A stretch of DNA of 64,000 nt, taken from the NCBI GenBank assembly GCA_016713675.1, contig JADJOS010000001.1, forward strand, positions 2,356,001 through 2,420,000. Direction: 5' to 3'. Each line of letters begins with the position of its first letter. The first letter of the stretch is position 1. The stretch comes from Acidobacteriota bacterium (GTDB lineage: Bacteria > Acidobacteriota > Blastocatellia > Pyrinomonadales > Pyrinomonadaceae). The notes beneath the pieces are model-generated. The model saw nothing but the letters and a program-made list of their open reading frames with translations. It did not search any database and was not told the origin of the DNA. This document shows, one piece after another, positions 11,091 to 20,119 of the stretch. The position numbers and the translations under genes were made by a program.

Positions 11091-11829
11091 ATTCTAGGTC
11101 ATAGAGGCCTTGTCGAGCATTTCGCCGGATCTGGTTTAGTTCGCTGATCATACGGCGCGTGTCGCGGAGGACATTGACCTTTGAACCAGCGACGTCGTTC
11201 CAACGGACGGGGATCTCGGCGAGCTTCAAATTGTGATACTTTGCGACGAATAGAAATTCGACGTCAAATCCAAATCTGTCGATCTGCATTACATCGAGCA
11301 GTGGCCGGAATTTGGCGAGGTTAAATGCCTTGAAACCGCACTGCGTGTCGGCAAAAGGCAGGCCGGACATTGTGCGGATAATGAGGTTCATCACTTTGCC
11401 GCCCTGTTCGCGACGCCACGGTTGGTGTGTGCCGATCAGGCTGCGGTCGATGGCCCGCGAGCCAAATGTGACGTCATATTCACCGCTTCGGATCGGATCA
11501 AGCAGTTTGTCCATCTCCTCGATCGGCGTCGAAAGGTCGGCGTCGCTGAAAAGGGCAAGATCTGACTTCGCCGCTAAAAGTCCGGTCTTTACGGCGAAAC
11601 CTTTACCTCGATTCTCTTCGTATCTAATGATATTGGTTTCAATGCGGGGAAACGCTGAGGCCGATTCGCGCGCCACTTCGGCCGTTTGGTCGCCCGAGCC
11701 GTCATCGACGATGATCAACTCGGCATTGATCGAATCGATATCGATAAAGTCGAGAATTTTCGTCATCGTGACGCCGGGGCGGGCCTCTTCGTCAAATGCG
11801 GGCACTACGATTGATAGATCAATGCTCAT
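11089..11829 (-). CDS. family 2 glycosyltransferase, dolichyl-phosphate-sugar synthase type
   Basis: Transfers a sugar from a nucleotide sugar, in this subfamily usually to a polyprenyl phosphate at the inner membrane. The GT-A fold is clear: LSIVVPAFDEE at residues 4-14, LIIVDDGSGDQT, RGKGFAVKTGLL, then the DxD-type metal motif FSDADLSTP and a CGFKAF segment. No C-terminal membrane helices are present. ATG at 11829 is chosen because the GT2 core begins at once; a longer frame to 11907 adds an unrelated extension. It is divergent from the protease gene and may run into pdxJ. Confidence 0.88.
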   Translation of the reverse strand: MSIDLSIVVPAFDEEARPGVTMTKILDFIDIDSINAELIIVDDGSGDQTAEVARESASAFPRIETNIIRYEENRGKGFAVKTGLLAAKSDLALFSDADLSTPIEEMDKLLDPIRSGEYDVTFGSRAIDRSLIGTHQPWRREQGGKVMNLIIRTMSGLPFADTQCGFKAFNLAKFRPLLDVMQIDRFGFDVEFLFVAKYHNLKLAEIPVRWNDVAGSKVNVLRDTRRMISELNQIRRNARQGLYDLE

Positions 11830-11918
11830 CAAGCAAAAAGGTAATAGTAGAGTTTTGGCGGACAAAAGTAAATTGCAAACCTGACGCCGCGACTGCATCA
11901 AAAACAAAGAGGCATTTA

Positions 11919-11927
11919 TGCTATAAT
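11919..11927 (+). promoter_or_regulatory. extended -10 promoter for the S41 protease gene
   Basis: TGCTATAAT, a perfect -10 with TGn extension, ends 23 bases before the ATG at 11951. No strong -35 is seen. It is identical to the boxes before uvrA and hflX. Confidence 0.5.
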
Positions 11928-11950
11928 CTCACGTTTAGGACGAGTAGACG

Positions 11951-13588
11951 ATGGACAAGAAATTCCCGGTCATTGCATTGATGTTGGTCGCTGTGGGAGC
12001 CGCAGTCGGCGGATTCTTCGGCAAAATGCCCGTTCGCACTTCGGCGGAGGCCGGCGTGACGACCGAACGTGTAGCTGCCGATTATAATGAAGCGTTGGGG
12101 CTCATCGAAGCGAATTATGCAGGCAAGGTCGATCATGAGAGGATCACCGACAGCTCGATGCAGGCAACGCTCTGGACGCTTGATCCCCATTCCTCGTTTT
12201 TTAGCCAAGCCGAGTTAAGGAAGATGGACGAGGAGCAAGCCTCGCAGTTCTACGGCATAGGCGTCTCGATCTTGCAGCATCATAACGGCGTCTATATTCA
12301 ATCGGTGGTACCGGGCACGCCGGCTGATAAGTCCGGCTTGCGGTACGGCGACCGAATTATGGCGGTCGACGGAAAAGACGCGACAGAATGGACCAGCGCT
12401 GAAGTATCTAAGAATGTCCGCGGCGAACGCGGAACAACGGTTAAAGTAAGTCTTGAACGGGTCGGGTCAGCGGTCCAGGATTTTGAAATTGTCCGCGGCG
12501 GCGTGCCGCTGCCGTCGGTCCGCAATTACTTCATGCTGCCCAATTCGGTCGGCTATATCGGATTCACCGGCGGTTTTCAGCAGACCTCTGCCGAAGAGGT
12601 AAAAGCATCTATCGCGGAGTTGAAAAAACAAGGTATGAAGGGGCTTGTGCTGGACCTGCGGGGCAACCCCGGCGGAATTCTGGAACAAGCCATTGGAATC
12701 GTCAGCCAGTTTGTTCCGGCCGGGCAGACCGTCGTTTCAGTAAAATCAACTCGCTCATCCGCCGCCCGCGAACTCAAAACCGTCGGCGGAACAAAAGAGA
12801 CGTTTCCGATCGTCGTGATGATAAACGGCGGCTCGGCCTCAGCGTCGGAGATCGTCGCCGGGGCATTACAGGATTACAATCGGGCATTGATCGTCGGCAG
12901 CGACAGCTTTGGTAAGGGATTGGTGCAGCGGGTATTTCGCTTGCCGTTCGGTACGGGGTTGACGCTTACGACCGCTCGTTATTACACGCCGTACGGCCGT
13001 TCGCTCCAGCGTGATTATTCTAGCGGTTCGATCTACGATTATTACTCACACCTCGCTGATTCGCCCGATACACCGACCGAAGACATTGCGCCGAAACCGG
13101 CCGGCAGTCCGGTCACACTGCCAAACGGAAGGGTATTGTATGGCGGACGGGGGATCGAACCTGATGTCCAGGTGGCGGCTACAAAGCCGAGCCCGCTTCG
13201 TTCGCGCATCAATGAGGCGGCGTTCTTCTTTGTACGCCAGATGGTGGCCGGCAAGGTCGCAGGTTTTGACTCGTTAAAAACTGAGAAGCAGACATTCAAA
13301 CAGGTTTTGGCTCCGAATGAGTTTCAGGTGACGGACAAGATGCTCGACGCATTTCGCAGTTTTGTTGCTGCCGATAAGGTCTACGGCCTAACAGCAGAAA
13401 ATGTCAGCTCACAACTCGATCACACCAGAACACGTATCCGCGAGGAACTGGCGACGGCGCATTATTCGTCGGAGGCCGGCGTACAGGTTCTGCTCGAGGT
13501 AGATCCGCAGGTGGCCAAGGCGATCGAATCGATGCCTGAAGCGGCGAAATTGACCGAATCAGGCGGTCTCTTTCGAGCGGCAAAATAG
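11951..13588 (+). CDS. C-terminal processing peptidase, S41 family
   Basis: Periplasmic or membrane-anchored serine protease that trims C-termini of exported proteins. An uncleaved-looking hydrophobic N-terminus (residues 5-24) is followed by the Ctp domain, a PDZ domain (about residues 95-180, with VVPGTPADKSGLRYGDRI) and the peptidase core. The Ser/Lys dyad is visible: Ser297 in GGSASASE and Lys322 in SFGKGLVQ, the 25-residue spacing expected, with Gln326. The DLRGNPGG substrate-binding loop is present. At 545 residues it exceeds the shortest Ctp proteins by a helical C-terminal extension. pfkA starts 10 bases after its stop. Confidence 0.94.
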   Translation: MDKKFPVIALMLVAVGAAVGGFFGKMPVRTSAEAGVTTERVAADYNEALGLIEANYAGKVDHERITDSSMQATLWTLDPHSSFFSQAELRKMDEEQASQFYGIGVSILQHHNGVYIQSVVPGTPADKSGLRYGDRIMAVDGKDATEWTSAEVSKNVRGERGTTVKVSLERVGSAVQDFEIVRGGVPLPSVRNYFMLPNSVGYIGFTGGFQQTSAEEVKASIAELKKQGMKGLVLDLRGNPGGILEQAIGIVSQFVPAGQTVVSVKSTRSSAARELKTVGGTKETFPIVVMINGGSASASEIVAGALQDYNRALIVGSDSFGKGLVQRVFRLPFGTGLTLTTARYYTPYGRSLQRDYSSGSIYDYYSHLADSPDTPTEDIAPKPAGSPVTLPNGRVLYGGRGIEPDVQVAATKPSPLRSRINEAAFFFVRQMVAGKVAGFDSLKTEKQTFKQVLAPNEFQVTDKMLDAFRSFVAADKVYGLTAENVSSQLDHTRTRIREELATAHYSSEAGVQVLLEVDPQVAKAIESMPEAAKLTESGGLFRAAK

Positions 13589-13597
13589 TTTTTTTAT

Positions 13598-14722
13598 ATG
13601 TACAAACAGATCGGAATACTGACCGGCGGCGGGGATGCTCCGGGCCTGAATGCCGCGATTCGTGCAGTCGTCAGGACGGCGATCGGCGAATTCGGAATGA
13701 GCTGCATCGGGATCGAGGACAGCTTTGAAGGCATCCTCGGTGAGACGCACACGCACAAATTGAATACCAAGAGCGTCAGCGGCATTCTGCCGCGCGGCGG
13801 CACGATACTCGGTACTCGGAACCGCGGTAGTTTTGTCAAGATGGTCGACGGCAAGCCCAGCTTTCCGCAAATGCCGATCGGCGAGGCACTGGCGAATCTT
13901 GACATTCTCGGGATCGAAGCACTTGTTGCTATCGGCGGCGAGGGAACGCTTGCAATAGCTGAGCAGTTTCACAAACGCGGATTTCCTGTAATCGGTGTCC
14001 CCAAAACGATCGACAATGATCTCGCGGCGACCGAATTAACGTTCGGATTTATGACAGCGATCGATATCGCGACCGAGGCTCTTGATCGGCTGCACACGAC
14101 GGCAGCGTCGCACGATCGTGTCATGATACTCGAGGTAATGGGCCGCAATACGGGATGGATCGCACTCCACGCGGGACTTGCCGGCAGTGCTGACATTATC
14201 CTGATACCGGAAATTCCGTTCTCGTTCGATTCGATCGTGCAGAAAGTGCGGGCACGCGAACAGAGCGGTTCGCGGTTTACGAATATCGTGGTCGCCGAGG
14301 GTGCAACGGAGGTCGGAAAGGGTGAGATGTACTCGGACACTCAGGAATTGCGGCTCGGCGGTATCGGAGAACACATCCGACGCCGTATTGAGGCAATGAC
14401 CAACAAAGAATCCCGATGCGTTGTGCTCGGACATTTGCAGCGCGGCGGCAGCCCGAATGCTTTTGACCGAATGCTCGGGACGAATTTTGGAGCATGCGCG
14501 GTGCGGGCTCTTGCCAGCGGCGAAACCGGAAAGATGGTTGCACTGCAGGCAGGAACGATCGTCACCGTGCCGCTGCATGAGGCGATAGCAAATATAAAGA
14601 ACGTTCCGATCGACGGCCAGCTTGTACGAACTGCACGTGATATCGGCATCTCGTTTTCGGCACCAAAGGAATCAAAGCTCGGTGAACCCGCGATGTATGA
14701 GGTTAGAACGCTGGGCTCATAA
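13598..14722 (+). CDS. pfkA: 6-phosphofructokinase
   Basis: Phosphorylates fructose 6-phosphate, a committing step of glycolysis. Motifs: GILTGGGDAPGLNA at residues 6-19, GGEGT at 113-117, PKTIDNDL at 135-142, MGRNTGWIALHAG and the C-terminal LGHLQRGGSP. Glycine in GGEGT is the residue linked to ATP use, while Lys before TIDND is typical of the PPi and 'group III' enzymes; the combination resembles actinomycete ATP-dependent group III enzymes. Length 374 also fits that group rather than the 320-residue E. coli type. It lies in a run ctp-pfkA-greA with 10-12 base gaps. Confidence 0.93.
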   Translation: MYKQIGILTGGGDAPGLNAAIRAVVRTAIGEFGMSCIGIEDSFEGILGETHTHKLNTKSVSGILPRGGTILGTRNRGSFVKMVDGKPSFPQMPIGEALANLDILGIEALVAIGGEGTLAIAEQFHKRGFPVIGVPKTIDNDLAATELTFGFMTAIDIATEALDRLHTTAASHDRVMILEVMGRNTGWIALHAGLAGSADIILIPEIPFSFDSIVQKVRAREQSGSRFTNIVVAEGATEVGKGEMYSDTQELRLGGIGEHIRRRIEAMTNKESRCVVLGHLQRGGSPNAFDRMLGTNFGACAVRALASGETGKMVALQAGTIVTVPLHEAIANIKNVPIDGQLVRTARDIGISFSAPKESKLGEPAMYEVRTLGS

Positions 14723-14734
14723 AGTACAGGATCT

Positions 14735-15202
14735 ATGGAAACGATAAAGAAGAAATTGCAGGCGGAACTGGACGTTCTGGAACGTCAGTTACATTTTGAC
14801 CTGCCAAAGGCGATACAACACGCCCGCGAATTTGGAGACCTAAGTGAAAATGCGGAATATAAGGCCGCGAAAGAGAAACAAACAATGGTTCAGGTCAGGA
14901 TCAGTCAATTGCAGCAGCGGTTGATGGAGATCGAATCGATCGATATTTCAAAGATCCCGACCGATCGTGCGGCCTATGGTTCAACCTTGGTGCTTTTCGA
15001 TCTTGAAAAGGAAGAAAAAGTTACTTACAAGCTCGTAACCTCCGAAGAAAGCGATCCTGATAAAGGCCTGATCTCGACTGTTTCACCGATCGGGCAAGCG
15101 CTTATGGGCAAAGAGGAAGGCGACGAGATCAAAGTAAGAACGCCGACGGGTTTCCGTAATTTTGAGATCAGCCGATTGAGGACAATTCACGAAAAGGAGT
15201 AA
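14735..15202 (+). CDS. greA: transcription elongation factor GreA
   Basis: Rescues backtracked RNA polymerase by stimulating transcript cleavage through the secondary channel. The N-terminal coiled coil (residues 1-75) carries the acidic tip in FGDLSENAEYKAAKEKQ, and the C-terminal FKBP-like domain ends with the usual SPIGQALMGKEEGDEI block. Length 155 is typical. It starts 12 bases after pfkA, so it probably shares that transcript. Confidence 0.96.
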   Translation: METIKKKLQAELDVLERQLHFDLPKAIQHAREFGDLSENAEYKAAKEKQTMVQVRISQLQQRLMEIESIDISKIPTDRAAYGSTLVLFDLEKEEKVTYKLVTSEESDPDKGLISTVSPIGQALMGKEEGDEIKVRTPTGFRNFEISRLRTIHEKE

Positions 15203-15250
15203 GCCTTCAGCAATAAGCGCTAAGCAGTCATCGGGATTGCTTTCGCTGGA

Positions 15251-15275
15251 TGCTGAATGCTGAATGCTGAATGCT
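15251..15275. repeat. TGCTGAA heptanucleotide tandem repeat
   Basis: Three complete copies of TGCTGAA and a fourth partial one. The ATG of the next gene (15271) is formed inside the last copy. Such words are frequent in dispersed intergenic repeats, so the annotated start may be borrowed from the repeat. Confidence 0.6.
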
Positions 15276-15911
15276 AGGTGCAGAAATAGGACGCGGGGCA
15301 ATGCGGATCATCAACGCGATGGTGCGCGGACTCGCGTCTGCGGGAATTTCGCCAAATATCCTGACGGGGATCGGCGTAACGATCAATATCGGCTGCGGCG
15401 TGTTGTTCGGGCTCGGCGAGTTTTTCTGGGCGGGTATTGTGCTGATAGTTGCCAACCTCTTTGATATGCTCGACGGCAATGTTGCCAGGTTGAGCGGCCG
15501 CGTCACAAAATTCGGAAGTTTTCTTGATTCAACACTCGACCGGCTCTCAGATATGGTGTCATTTCTCGGCATAATGATCTTTTATGCGGGCAACGCACCT
15601 CAGCATTCGATCCTTAATGTTTTTCTCGCCGGAGTCGGCCTCATATCGTCCGTAATGGTCAGCTACGCGCCCGCACGGAGCGAAAGCCTCGGCGTAAAGG
15701 CAAATGTCGGTTTCCTGCAGCGGCCGGAACGTGTTGTCTTACTCATCATCGGGGCACTCTCAACTTGGAATTGGGATTCGGACTTTTTCCTTTTAACCGC
15801 ATGCCTCAGGTTCTGTGGGTGCTCGCGGTGGGTTCGGTCTGGACACTAGTACACCGTATGTTCTATATCTGGAAAGAGTTTCGGCGGATCGAGGGAGAGC
15901 CTGGAAAATGA
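15271..15911 (+). pseudogene. CDP-alcohol phosphatidyltransferase, frameshifted near its C-terminus
   Basis: Integral membrane enzyme that joins a CDP-linked lipid to an alcohol in phospholipid synthesis. The CDP-OH-P signature DMLDGNVARL ... GSFLDSTLDR (D-x2-DG-x2-AR-x8-G-x3-D-x3-D) is complete near residues 65-95, with several membrane segments. After GAL near 15759 the frame reads nonsense and stops at 15849. Restoring one base at about 15760-15762 gives a natural ending, LELGFGLFPFNRMPQ to FRRIEGEPGK, stopping at 15911. A missing base is therefore likely. Translation could also start at the ATG at 15301. The restored stop overlaps the next start. Confidence 0.82.
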
Positions 15912-16447
15912 TCGAACGATTGCGTCGGTTCTGGAATTCTGTGAGTTGGACCGAGTTCGTCATAGCTGCTCTAGTCGTCGTGTTGGCAGTATCGGCGGCT
16001 GTTGTGTTCCGGGTTCAACTGATCGATTGGTTGGTCAGTTTCTGGCAGTCACTGACGTGGCAAAGGGTATTGCTTGGGGTTGTCGTTTTTCTGGTGTCGT
16101 TGACGATCAGCTTTGTCGCTCTAGGTATCGTGATGGTTAAGATTCCACCGCATTATTTTAGTTCGCATCACGAACGTGATTTTTTGCCGGATAGCCCGTG
16201 GCTAGTACGTTGGGGAGCAGTGATCGCTAAGAATATTCTCGGTGTTTTCCTGATTTGTCTAGGCATTTTACTTTCACTGCCGGGAGTGCCGGGACAGGGT
16301 GTGTTGACGATCTTGCTCGGCCTAATAATGGTCGATATTCCGGGCAAACGTCCGCTGGAAGCACGCATCATTCAACGGCCCACGGTACTCGCAGCGATCA
16401 ATAAACTTCGGGCGAAATACGAAAAGCCGCCGCTTGTTCTGGATTAA
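15908..16447 (+). CDS. PGPGW-type transmembrane protein
   Basis: A 179-residue membrane protein with about three hydrophobic segments (near residues 13-35, 53-80 and 110-140). The segment LSLPGVPGQGVLTILLGL resembles the conserved core of the putative PGPGW transmembrane family, here PGVPGQG. Function unknown. The start ATG at 15908 overlaps the restored stop of the phosphatidyltransferase (ATGA), which fixes this start and argues that the upstream frame truly ends at 15911. Confidence 0.75.
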   Translation: MIERLRRFWNSVSWTEFVIAALVVVLAVSAAVVFRVQLIDWLVSFWQSLTWQRVLLGVVVFLVSLTISFVALGIVMVKIPPHYFSSHHERDFLPDSPWLVRWGAVIAKNILGVFLICLGILLSLPGVPGQGVLTILLGLIMVDIPGKRPLEARIIQRPTVLAAINKLRAKYEKPPLVLD

Positions 16448-16449
16448 GA

Positions 16450-16737
16450 ATGGGAGTTTTTGACAAGATATTTGGGAAGAAGCCGTTCGATCCCGATGAA
16501 CGCCGTCGTAATTTGCTGGCTAATGGCCGCATTACAGACGGCTCTATTATCGATACGAAGACCGACAGCGAAGGCCGCGAACTTGTCGTCTTTGTTTACA
16601 CGTTGAATGGTGTCGATTTCGAATCGGCTGATGAGTTGACGTCCGAACAGATGCTGAATGGTGATCGTTATGTGCCCGGATCAAAGGTCGGGATAAGGTT
16701 CGATCCGAAGAATCAATACGATTCGATCGTTGAATAA
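16450..16737 (+). CDS. small DUF3592-like hypothetical protein
   Basis: A 95-residue soluble protein beginning MGVFDKIFGKKPFDPDERR. The rest (GSIIDTKTDSEGRELVVFVYTLNGV ... VGIRFDPKNQYDSIVE, given in part) looks like the beta-rich core of DUF3592-type proteins without their membrane helices. This is a resemblance only. It lies between two genes with gaps of 2 and 0 bases, so it is translated in an operon with the PGPGW protein and the biotin carboxylase. Confidence 0.6.
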   Translation: MGVFDKIFGKKPFDPDERRRNLLANGRITDGSIIDTKTDSEGRELVVFVYTLNGVDFESADELTSEQMLNGDRYVPGSKVGIRFDPKNQYDSIVE

Positions 16738-18243
16738 ATGTTCAAGAAGATATTAATAGCTAATCTTGGCGAGATCGCCTGTCGTGTGATACGTGCCTGT
16801 CGTGAGATGAATATCGCGACAGTGGCTGTGTTTTCGGATGCCGACCGCGATGCATTGCACGTGCGCATGGCGGATGAGGCGTTTCACATCGGGCCGCCGC
16901 CTTCGGCTCAGAGCTATCTCCGCTGGGAAAAGATCATCGAAGTGGCGAAATGGGCCGGTGTCGAAGCGATCCACCCCGGCTATGGTTTTTTGTCGGAGAA
17001 TGCCGAGTTTGTCCGCAATGTAACGGCCGCCGGGATCGTATTCATCGGCCCACCGCCTGAGGCGATGGAAGGCTTGGGCGGCAAGATGTCGGCACGAAAG
17101 ATCGCGATCGAGGCCGATGTGCCGATCGTCCCTGGGACGACCGAGCCCCTGCGTTCTTTTGAAGAGGCAAAGGCAACATCGGCGGAGATCGGCTATCCGG
17201 TGATGCTAAAGGCTTCGGCCGGCGGCGGCGGCAAGGGAATGCGGCTGGTGTTCGACGAATCGGAATTGAGATCGGCACTCGAAGGTGCACAATCTGAGGC
17301 TCTTGCCGGTTTTGGTGACGACGCAGTGTATGTCGAAAAGGCTGTCGTTGCTCCGCGGCATATCGAGATACAGGTCTTTTCGGATACGCACGGCAATCAC
17401 GTTTATTTGGGCGAGCGCGAGTGTTCGATCCAGCGACGGCACCAGAAAGTGATCGAAGAAGCTCCATCGCCGATCAATTCGGCGGAGCTTCGAAAGGAAA
17501 TGGGCGAATGTGCAGTCAAGGTCGCGAAAGCCGTTAATTATGTTGGTGCCGGAACCGTCGAGTTTCTGGTGTCGGACGTCGACCGCTCGTTCTATTTTCT
17601 TGAAATGAACACGCGGCTCCAAGTCGAGCATCCGGTGACCGAGCTCGTCACCGGCATCGATCTTGTACGGGAACAGATACGCGTCGCGTGGGGCGAAAAA
17701 CTGTCGTTCACCCAGGACGACATACAGATTCGAGGCCACGCCATCGAATGCCGCGTCTATGCCGAGGATCCGGAAGCCAATTTTATGCCTAGCCCTGGCA
17801 GGATCACACGGCTGCGAGTGCCTCAGGGGCCTGGTGTTCGTGATGACGGCGGAGTGTACGAGGGGGCTGAGGTCTCGATCTATTATGACCCTATGATCTC
17901 GAAACTCGCGGTTTACGGTAAAGACCGGGCCGAGGCGATCGACCGTATGCGCCGGGCTCTAGAGGAATACGAGGTCGGCGGCATTAAGACGACGTTGCCG
18001 TTCTTCCGCGACGTAATGCGCGATCAGGAATTTATCGACGGAAAGCTCGATACCGGCTTTATTCCCCGTTTTAATGAAAGGCACAAGCCTGCGAAGGTAA
18101 GTGAGGCAGATCGTGACATTGCGATCATAGCGTCGGCATTGAGCTTTTCGACAAGACAGGCGAAACCGGAGGCAAACATAGCGAGAGTCGAGAGCCGATG
18201 GGCCGCGGCTGGCCGTGTCGCAGCGATGAATAACAGGTTATAG
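16738..18243 (+). CDS. accC: biotin carboxylase (acetyl/propionyl-CoA carboxylase subunit)
   Basis: ATP-dependent carboxylation of the biotin carrier protein. The three-domain biotin carboxylase is complete: N-terminal domain, ATP-grasp with KASAGGGGKGMR near residue 160, ERECSIQRRHQKVIEEAPS, EMNTRLQVEHPVTE, and the C-terminal domain with GHAIECRVYAEDP. Length is 501 against about 450, the excess being a helical C-terminal tail. The usual NRGEIA near the N-terminus reads NLGEIA, an unusual Arg-to-Leu change. No biotin carrier or carboxyltransferase gene is nearby, so its carboxylation partner is not shown here. Confidence 0.92.
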   Translation: MFKKILIANLGEIACRVIRACREMNIATVAVFSDADRDALHVRMADEAFHIGPPPSAQSYLRWEKIIEVAKWAGVEAIHPGYGFLSENAEFVRNVTAAGIVFIGPPPEAMEGLGGKMSARKIAIEADVPIVPGTTEPLRSFEEAKATSAEIGYPVMLKASAGGGGKGMRLVFDESELRSALEGAQSEALAGFGDDAVYVEKAVVAPRHIEIQVFSDTHGNHVYLGERECSIQRRHQKVIEEAPSPINSAELRKEMGECAVKVAKAVNYVGAGTVEFLVSDVDRSFYFLEMNTRLQVEHPVTELVTGIDLVREQIRVAWGEKLSFTQDDIQIRGHAIECRVYAEDPEANFMPSPGRITRLRVPQGPGVRDDGGVYEGAEVSIYYDPMISKLAVYGKDRAEAIDRMRRALEEYEVGGIKTTLPFFRDVMRDQEFIDGKLDTGFIPRFNERHKPAKVSEADRDIAIIASALSFSTRQAKPEANIARVESRWAAAGRVAAMNNRL

Positions 18244-18461
18244 TGAAAAATATGGAAGAATTGCTAAAAAGTCTGATGGGCAAAAAGGTAGATATTACCT
18301 GCGGAACGAACGCAACATTTCGCGGCGATGTCATGGATGTTAATTCCGGCGTGCTTTATCTGCGTGACGAAGAGGAAAAGGTCGCGTATGTTTCGATCGA
18401 CAAGATAGCCGTCATTTATGAGTGCAAGGAACCGTCGATCAGGCCCGGATTCATCAGTTAG
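18243..18461 (+). CDS. MM0924-type small protein
   Basis: A 72-residue protein resembling the MM0924 family: MEELLKSLMGKKVDITCG, then TFRGDVMDVNSGVLYLRDEE and VAYVSIDKIAVIYE. The short beta-strand pattern suggests an Sm-like barrel, but no nucleic-acid role is established. The GTG start shares its G with the biotin carboxylase stop (TAGTG); an ATG at 18252 is the alternative. It is the last gene before a strong bidirectional terminator. Confidence 0.75.
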   Translation: MKNMEELLKSLMGKKVDITCGTNATFRGDVMDVNSGVLYLRDEEEKVAYVSIDKIAVIYECKEPSIRPGFIS

Positions 18462-18481
18462 TAAGGTGAAGTGGAAAAGCA

Positions 18482-18520
18482 AAAGCCCGGTCTCGCATTT
18501 CGCGAGTGCCGGGCTTTATT
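18482..18520. terminator. bidirectional terminator between convergent genes
   Basis: AAGCCCGG(T)CTCGC pairs with GCGAG(T)GCCGGGCTT across a short ATTTC loop (18483-18518). A-runs and T-runs flank both sides, so it can serve the MM0924 gene on the plus strand and the NlpC/P60 gene on the minus strand. Confidence 0.85.
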
Positions 18521-18537
18521 GATCTCGTGATCCGAAA

Positions 18538-19251
18538 CTATCGATCGTCCTGGTTTCCGGACTGCGTGTTGGTATATTGCGGCTTCAGGCGGCCAAACCC
18601 GACAATGCGGTTCTGCCAGTAACCGGCGAACGGTGAATAAGTAATACCTTTGCTCGACGATGCGTGATAAAAACCATTTTCATCAGCTACGATGCCCATG
18701 TGTCCGAAATTATTCAGGAAAACGAGGGTGCCGTATTTGAAACGCTCGTCGCCGTAAACAGGATCAGACATTGACCACATGCTGCGGGCACTCGAGCGAG
18801 TAAAATCAATTCCGGCTTCCTGGAATACGCTCCAAACGAATCCTGAACAGTCGTATGTGTTTGGCCCGGCGGTTCCGTAAACATAGCGAATGCCATAGCG
18901 CGATTTGATCGCGTTGTCGATCTTCAGCGAGGTGGACATGGCGTAAACAGAACGACCCGCTGATGCCATTGCGGCGGGCGAATTTACTGCCTTCGATGAT
19001 GATGTTCGCGTAACTAGTGGTTTACTTTCGCTTCGTGCGGGGCTAACGACGATGATCGGATTGGTCAGTGTCGGGCGTGATGCCGGTTGAGGTCTTGTCT
19101 GTTCGGCCGCTGAGGGCGGCATGTTGGTTGGCTGGCTCGATGTCGGTTTGACCACGCGATCACGCGTCTGAGCATTTGCCGAAACTGTAAAACATACGGC
19201 GCCAAACGTGACGCACACCGATAGACATAGAACCTTTTTTAAATTATTCAA
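18538..19251 (-). CDS. secreted NlpC/P60 cysteine hydrolase
   Basis: Predicted periplasmic peptidoglycan endopeptidase. A signal peptide (residues 1-28, ending ANA-Q) is followed by a Pro/Ser/Thr-rich linker to about residue 95 and an NlpC/P60 domain. The catalytic Cys135 is in YDCSGFVW, His184 in FGHMGIV, and His196 in FYHAS may be the third member. Length 237 is usual for single-domain members. It is monocistronic between the shared terminator and a 510-base upstream gap. Confidence 0.88.
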   Translation of the reverse strand: MNNLKKVLCLSVCVTFGAVCFTVSANAQTRDRVVKPTSSQPTNMPPSAAEQTRPQPASRPTLTNPIIVVSPARSESKPLVTRTSSSKAVNSPAAMASAGRSVYAMSTSLKIDNAIKSRYGIRYVYGTAGPNTYDCSGFVWSVFQEAGIDFTRSSARSMWSMSDPVYGDERFKYGTLVFLNNFGHMGIVADENGFYHASSSKGITYSPFAGYWQNRIVGFGRLKPQYTNTQSGNQDDR

Positions 19252-19700
19252 ACCTTATTCTCCAATATTTTGATGTGCAAAAAAGGGGGACTGAAGAGAG
19301 TGGGTGAATGGCTCACCTACTATATAAAAAGAACCAAACCAATATCAATTCCCGAAATTTTGCCAATTTCGACCAAACGTTACGACCCAAATTGTGAACC
19401 GTGATATTTTGACCCGAACGATATTATGACCGATTGCTTAGCATAATGCAAACATAACGGTTTTGTATGGATGCATCTGGTTTGGATTATGATTGCAGTA
19501 AATGATAAAACGCAGTTAAAGACACGCCGAGGCGGAGGTCTTTCGACCTCCGCTTTCGTAAACCCCGCCGCCTGCCTACGCCTTTCTTCCTTCCGAGTTG
19601 TCCTGTGTGATTCAAGACACACCGAATAGATAGGTGCTTCCATCAAAATACGAAAATAATGCAAAAGCCTTGGTTAAAATGCAGAAGCCCACACGTAGAA
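19252..19700. other. intergenic region with one hairpin
   Basis: No credible gene is seen between the NlpC/P60 start and the terminator at 19701. The only clear structure is a perfect 9-bp hairpin, GCGGAGGTC (19532-19540) and GACCTCCGC (19545-19553), with a TTTC loop and no strong T-tract. A/T-rich sequence at 19310-19400 could hold the NlpC/P60 promoter, but I see no convincing boxes. Confidence 0.4.
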
Positions 19701-19733
19701 AGGGCGTAACATCCTATGTGAGTGTTACGCCCT
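19701..19733 (-). terminator. terminator of the erpA-like gene
   Basis: AGGGCGTAACA (19701-19711) and TGTTACGCCCT (19723-19733) form a perfect 11-bp stem with an 11-base loop. On the minus strand it lies 30 bases after the stop at 19763 and is followed by TTTCT. Confidence 0.7.
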
Positions 19734-19762
19734 TACTACGTGCGGGTTTGTGCCAAGTAAGA

Positions 19763-20119
19763 CTAAGCCGAGAACGACGTTCCACAACCGCATCCGCCGG
19801 TGGCGTTCGGGTTTTCGAAGGTGAAGCCCGACCCCATCATATTCGTTGTGTGATCGATCGTGATGCCGTTGAGATACTGTGCCGAAAACATATCGACGAA
19901 CAGCCGAATACCCGATTTGTCCATCACAAAATCGCCGGGCTTGTTTTCTTCCTCAATGTTAAGGCTGTACTGAAATCCCGAGCATCCGCCCGGAACCACA
20001 CGTACGCGAAGCCCGGCCGTTTCCGGCAGATCGTCTTCACTCGAAAGAAATTTCTTGATCTCTTCAACGGCTGGATCGGTAACGGTCAATTCTACGGTCG
20101 GTGCTGCAACTGCTGACAT
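19763..20119 (-). CDS. erpA: A-type iron-sulfur cluster carrier (ErpA/IscA family)
   Basis: Carries and delivers Fe-S clusters to apo-proteins. The HesB/IscA fold is complete in 118 residues, with the three conserved cysteines Cys46 (GGCSGFQY), Cys110 and Cys112 (GGCGCG). An Ala-rich N-terminus precedes the domain. ErpA and IscA/SufA cannot be separated safely from sequence alone. The next gene upstream in the same direction is the Mrp-type Fe-S carrier, and YgfZ lies beyond, so this is an Fe-S assembly neighbourhood. Confidence 0.88.
   Translation of the reverse strand: MSAVAAPTVELTVTDPAVEEIKKFLSSEDDLPETAGLRVRVVPGGCSGFQYSLNIEEENKPGDFVMDKSGIRLFVDMFSAQYLNGITIDHTTNMMGSGFTFENPNATGGCGCGTSFSA

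Noticed and set aside
15251..15275. Origin-type iteron repeats
   Set aside because: Only three and a half 7-base copies, no DnaA boxes or A/T-rich unwinding region, and the words match ordinary dispersed repeats.
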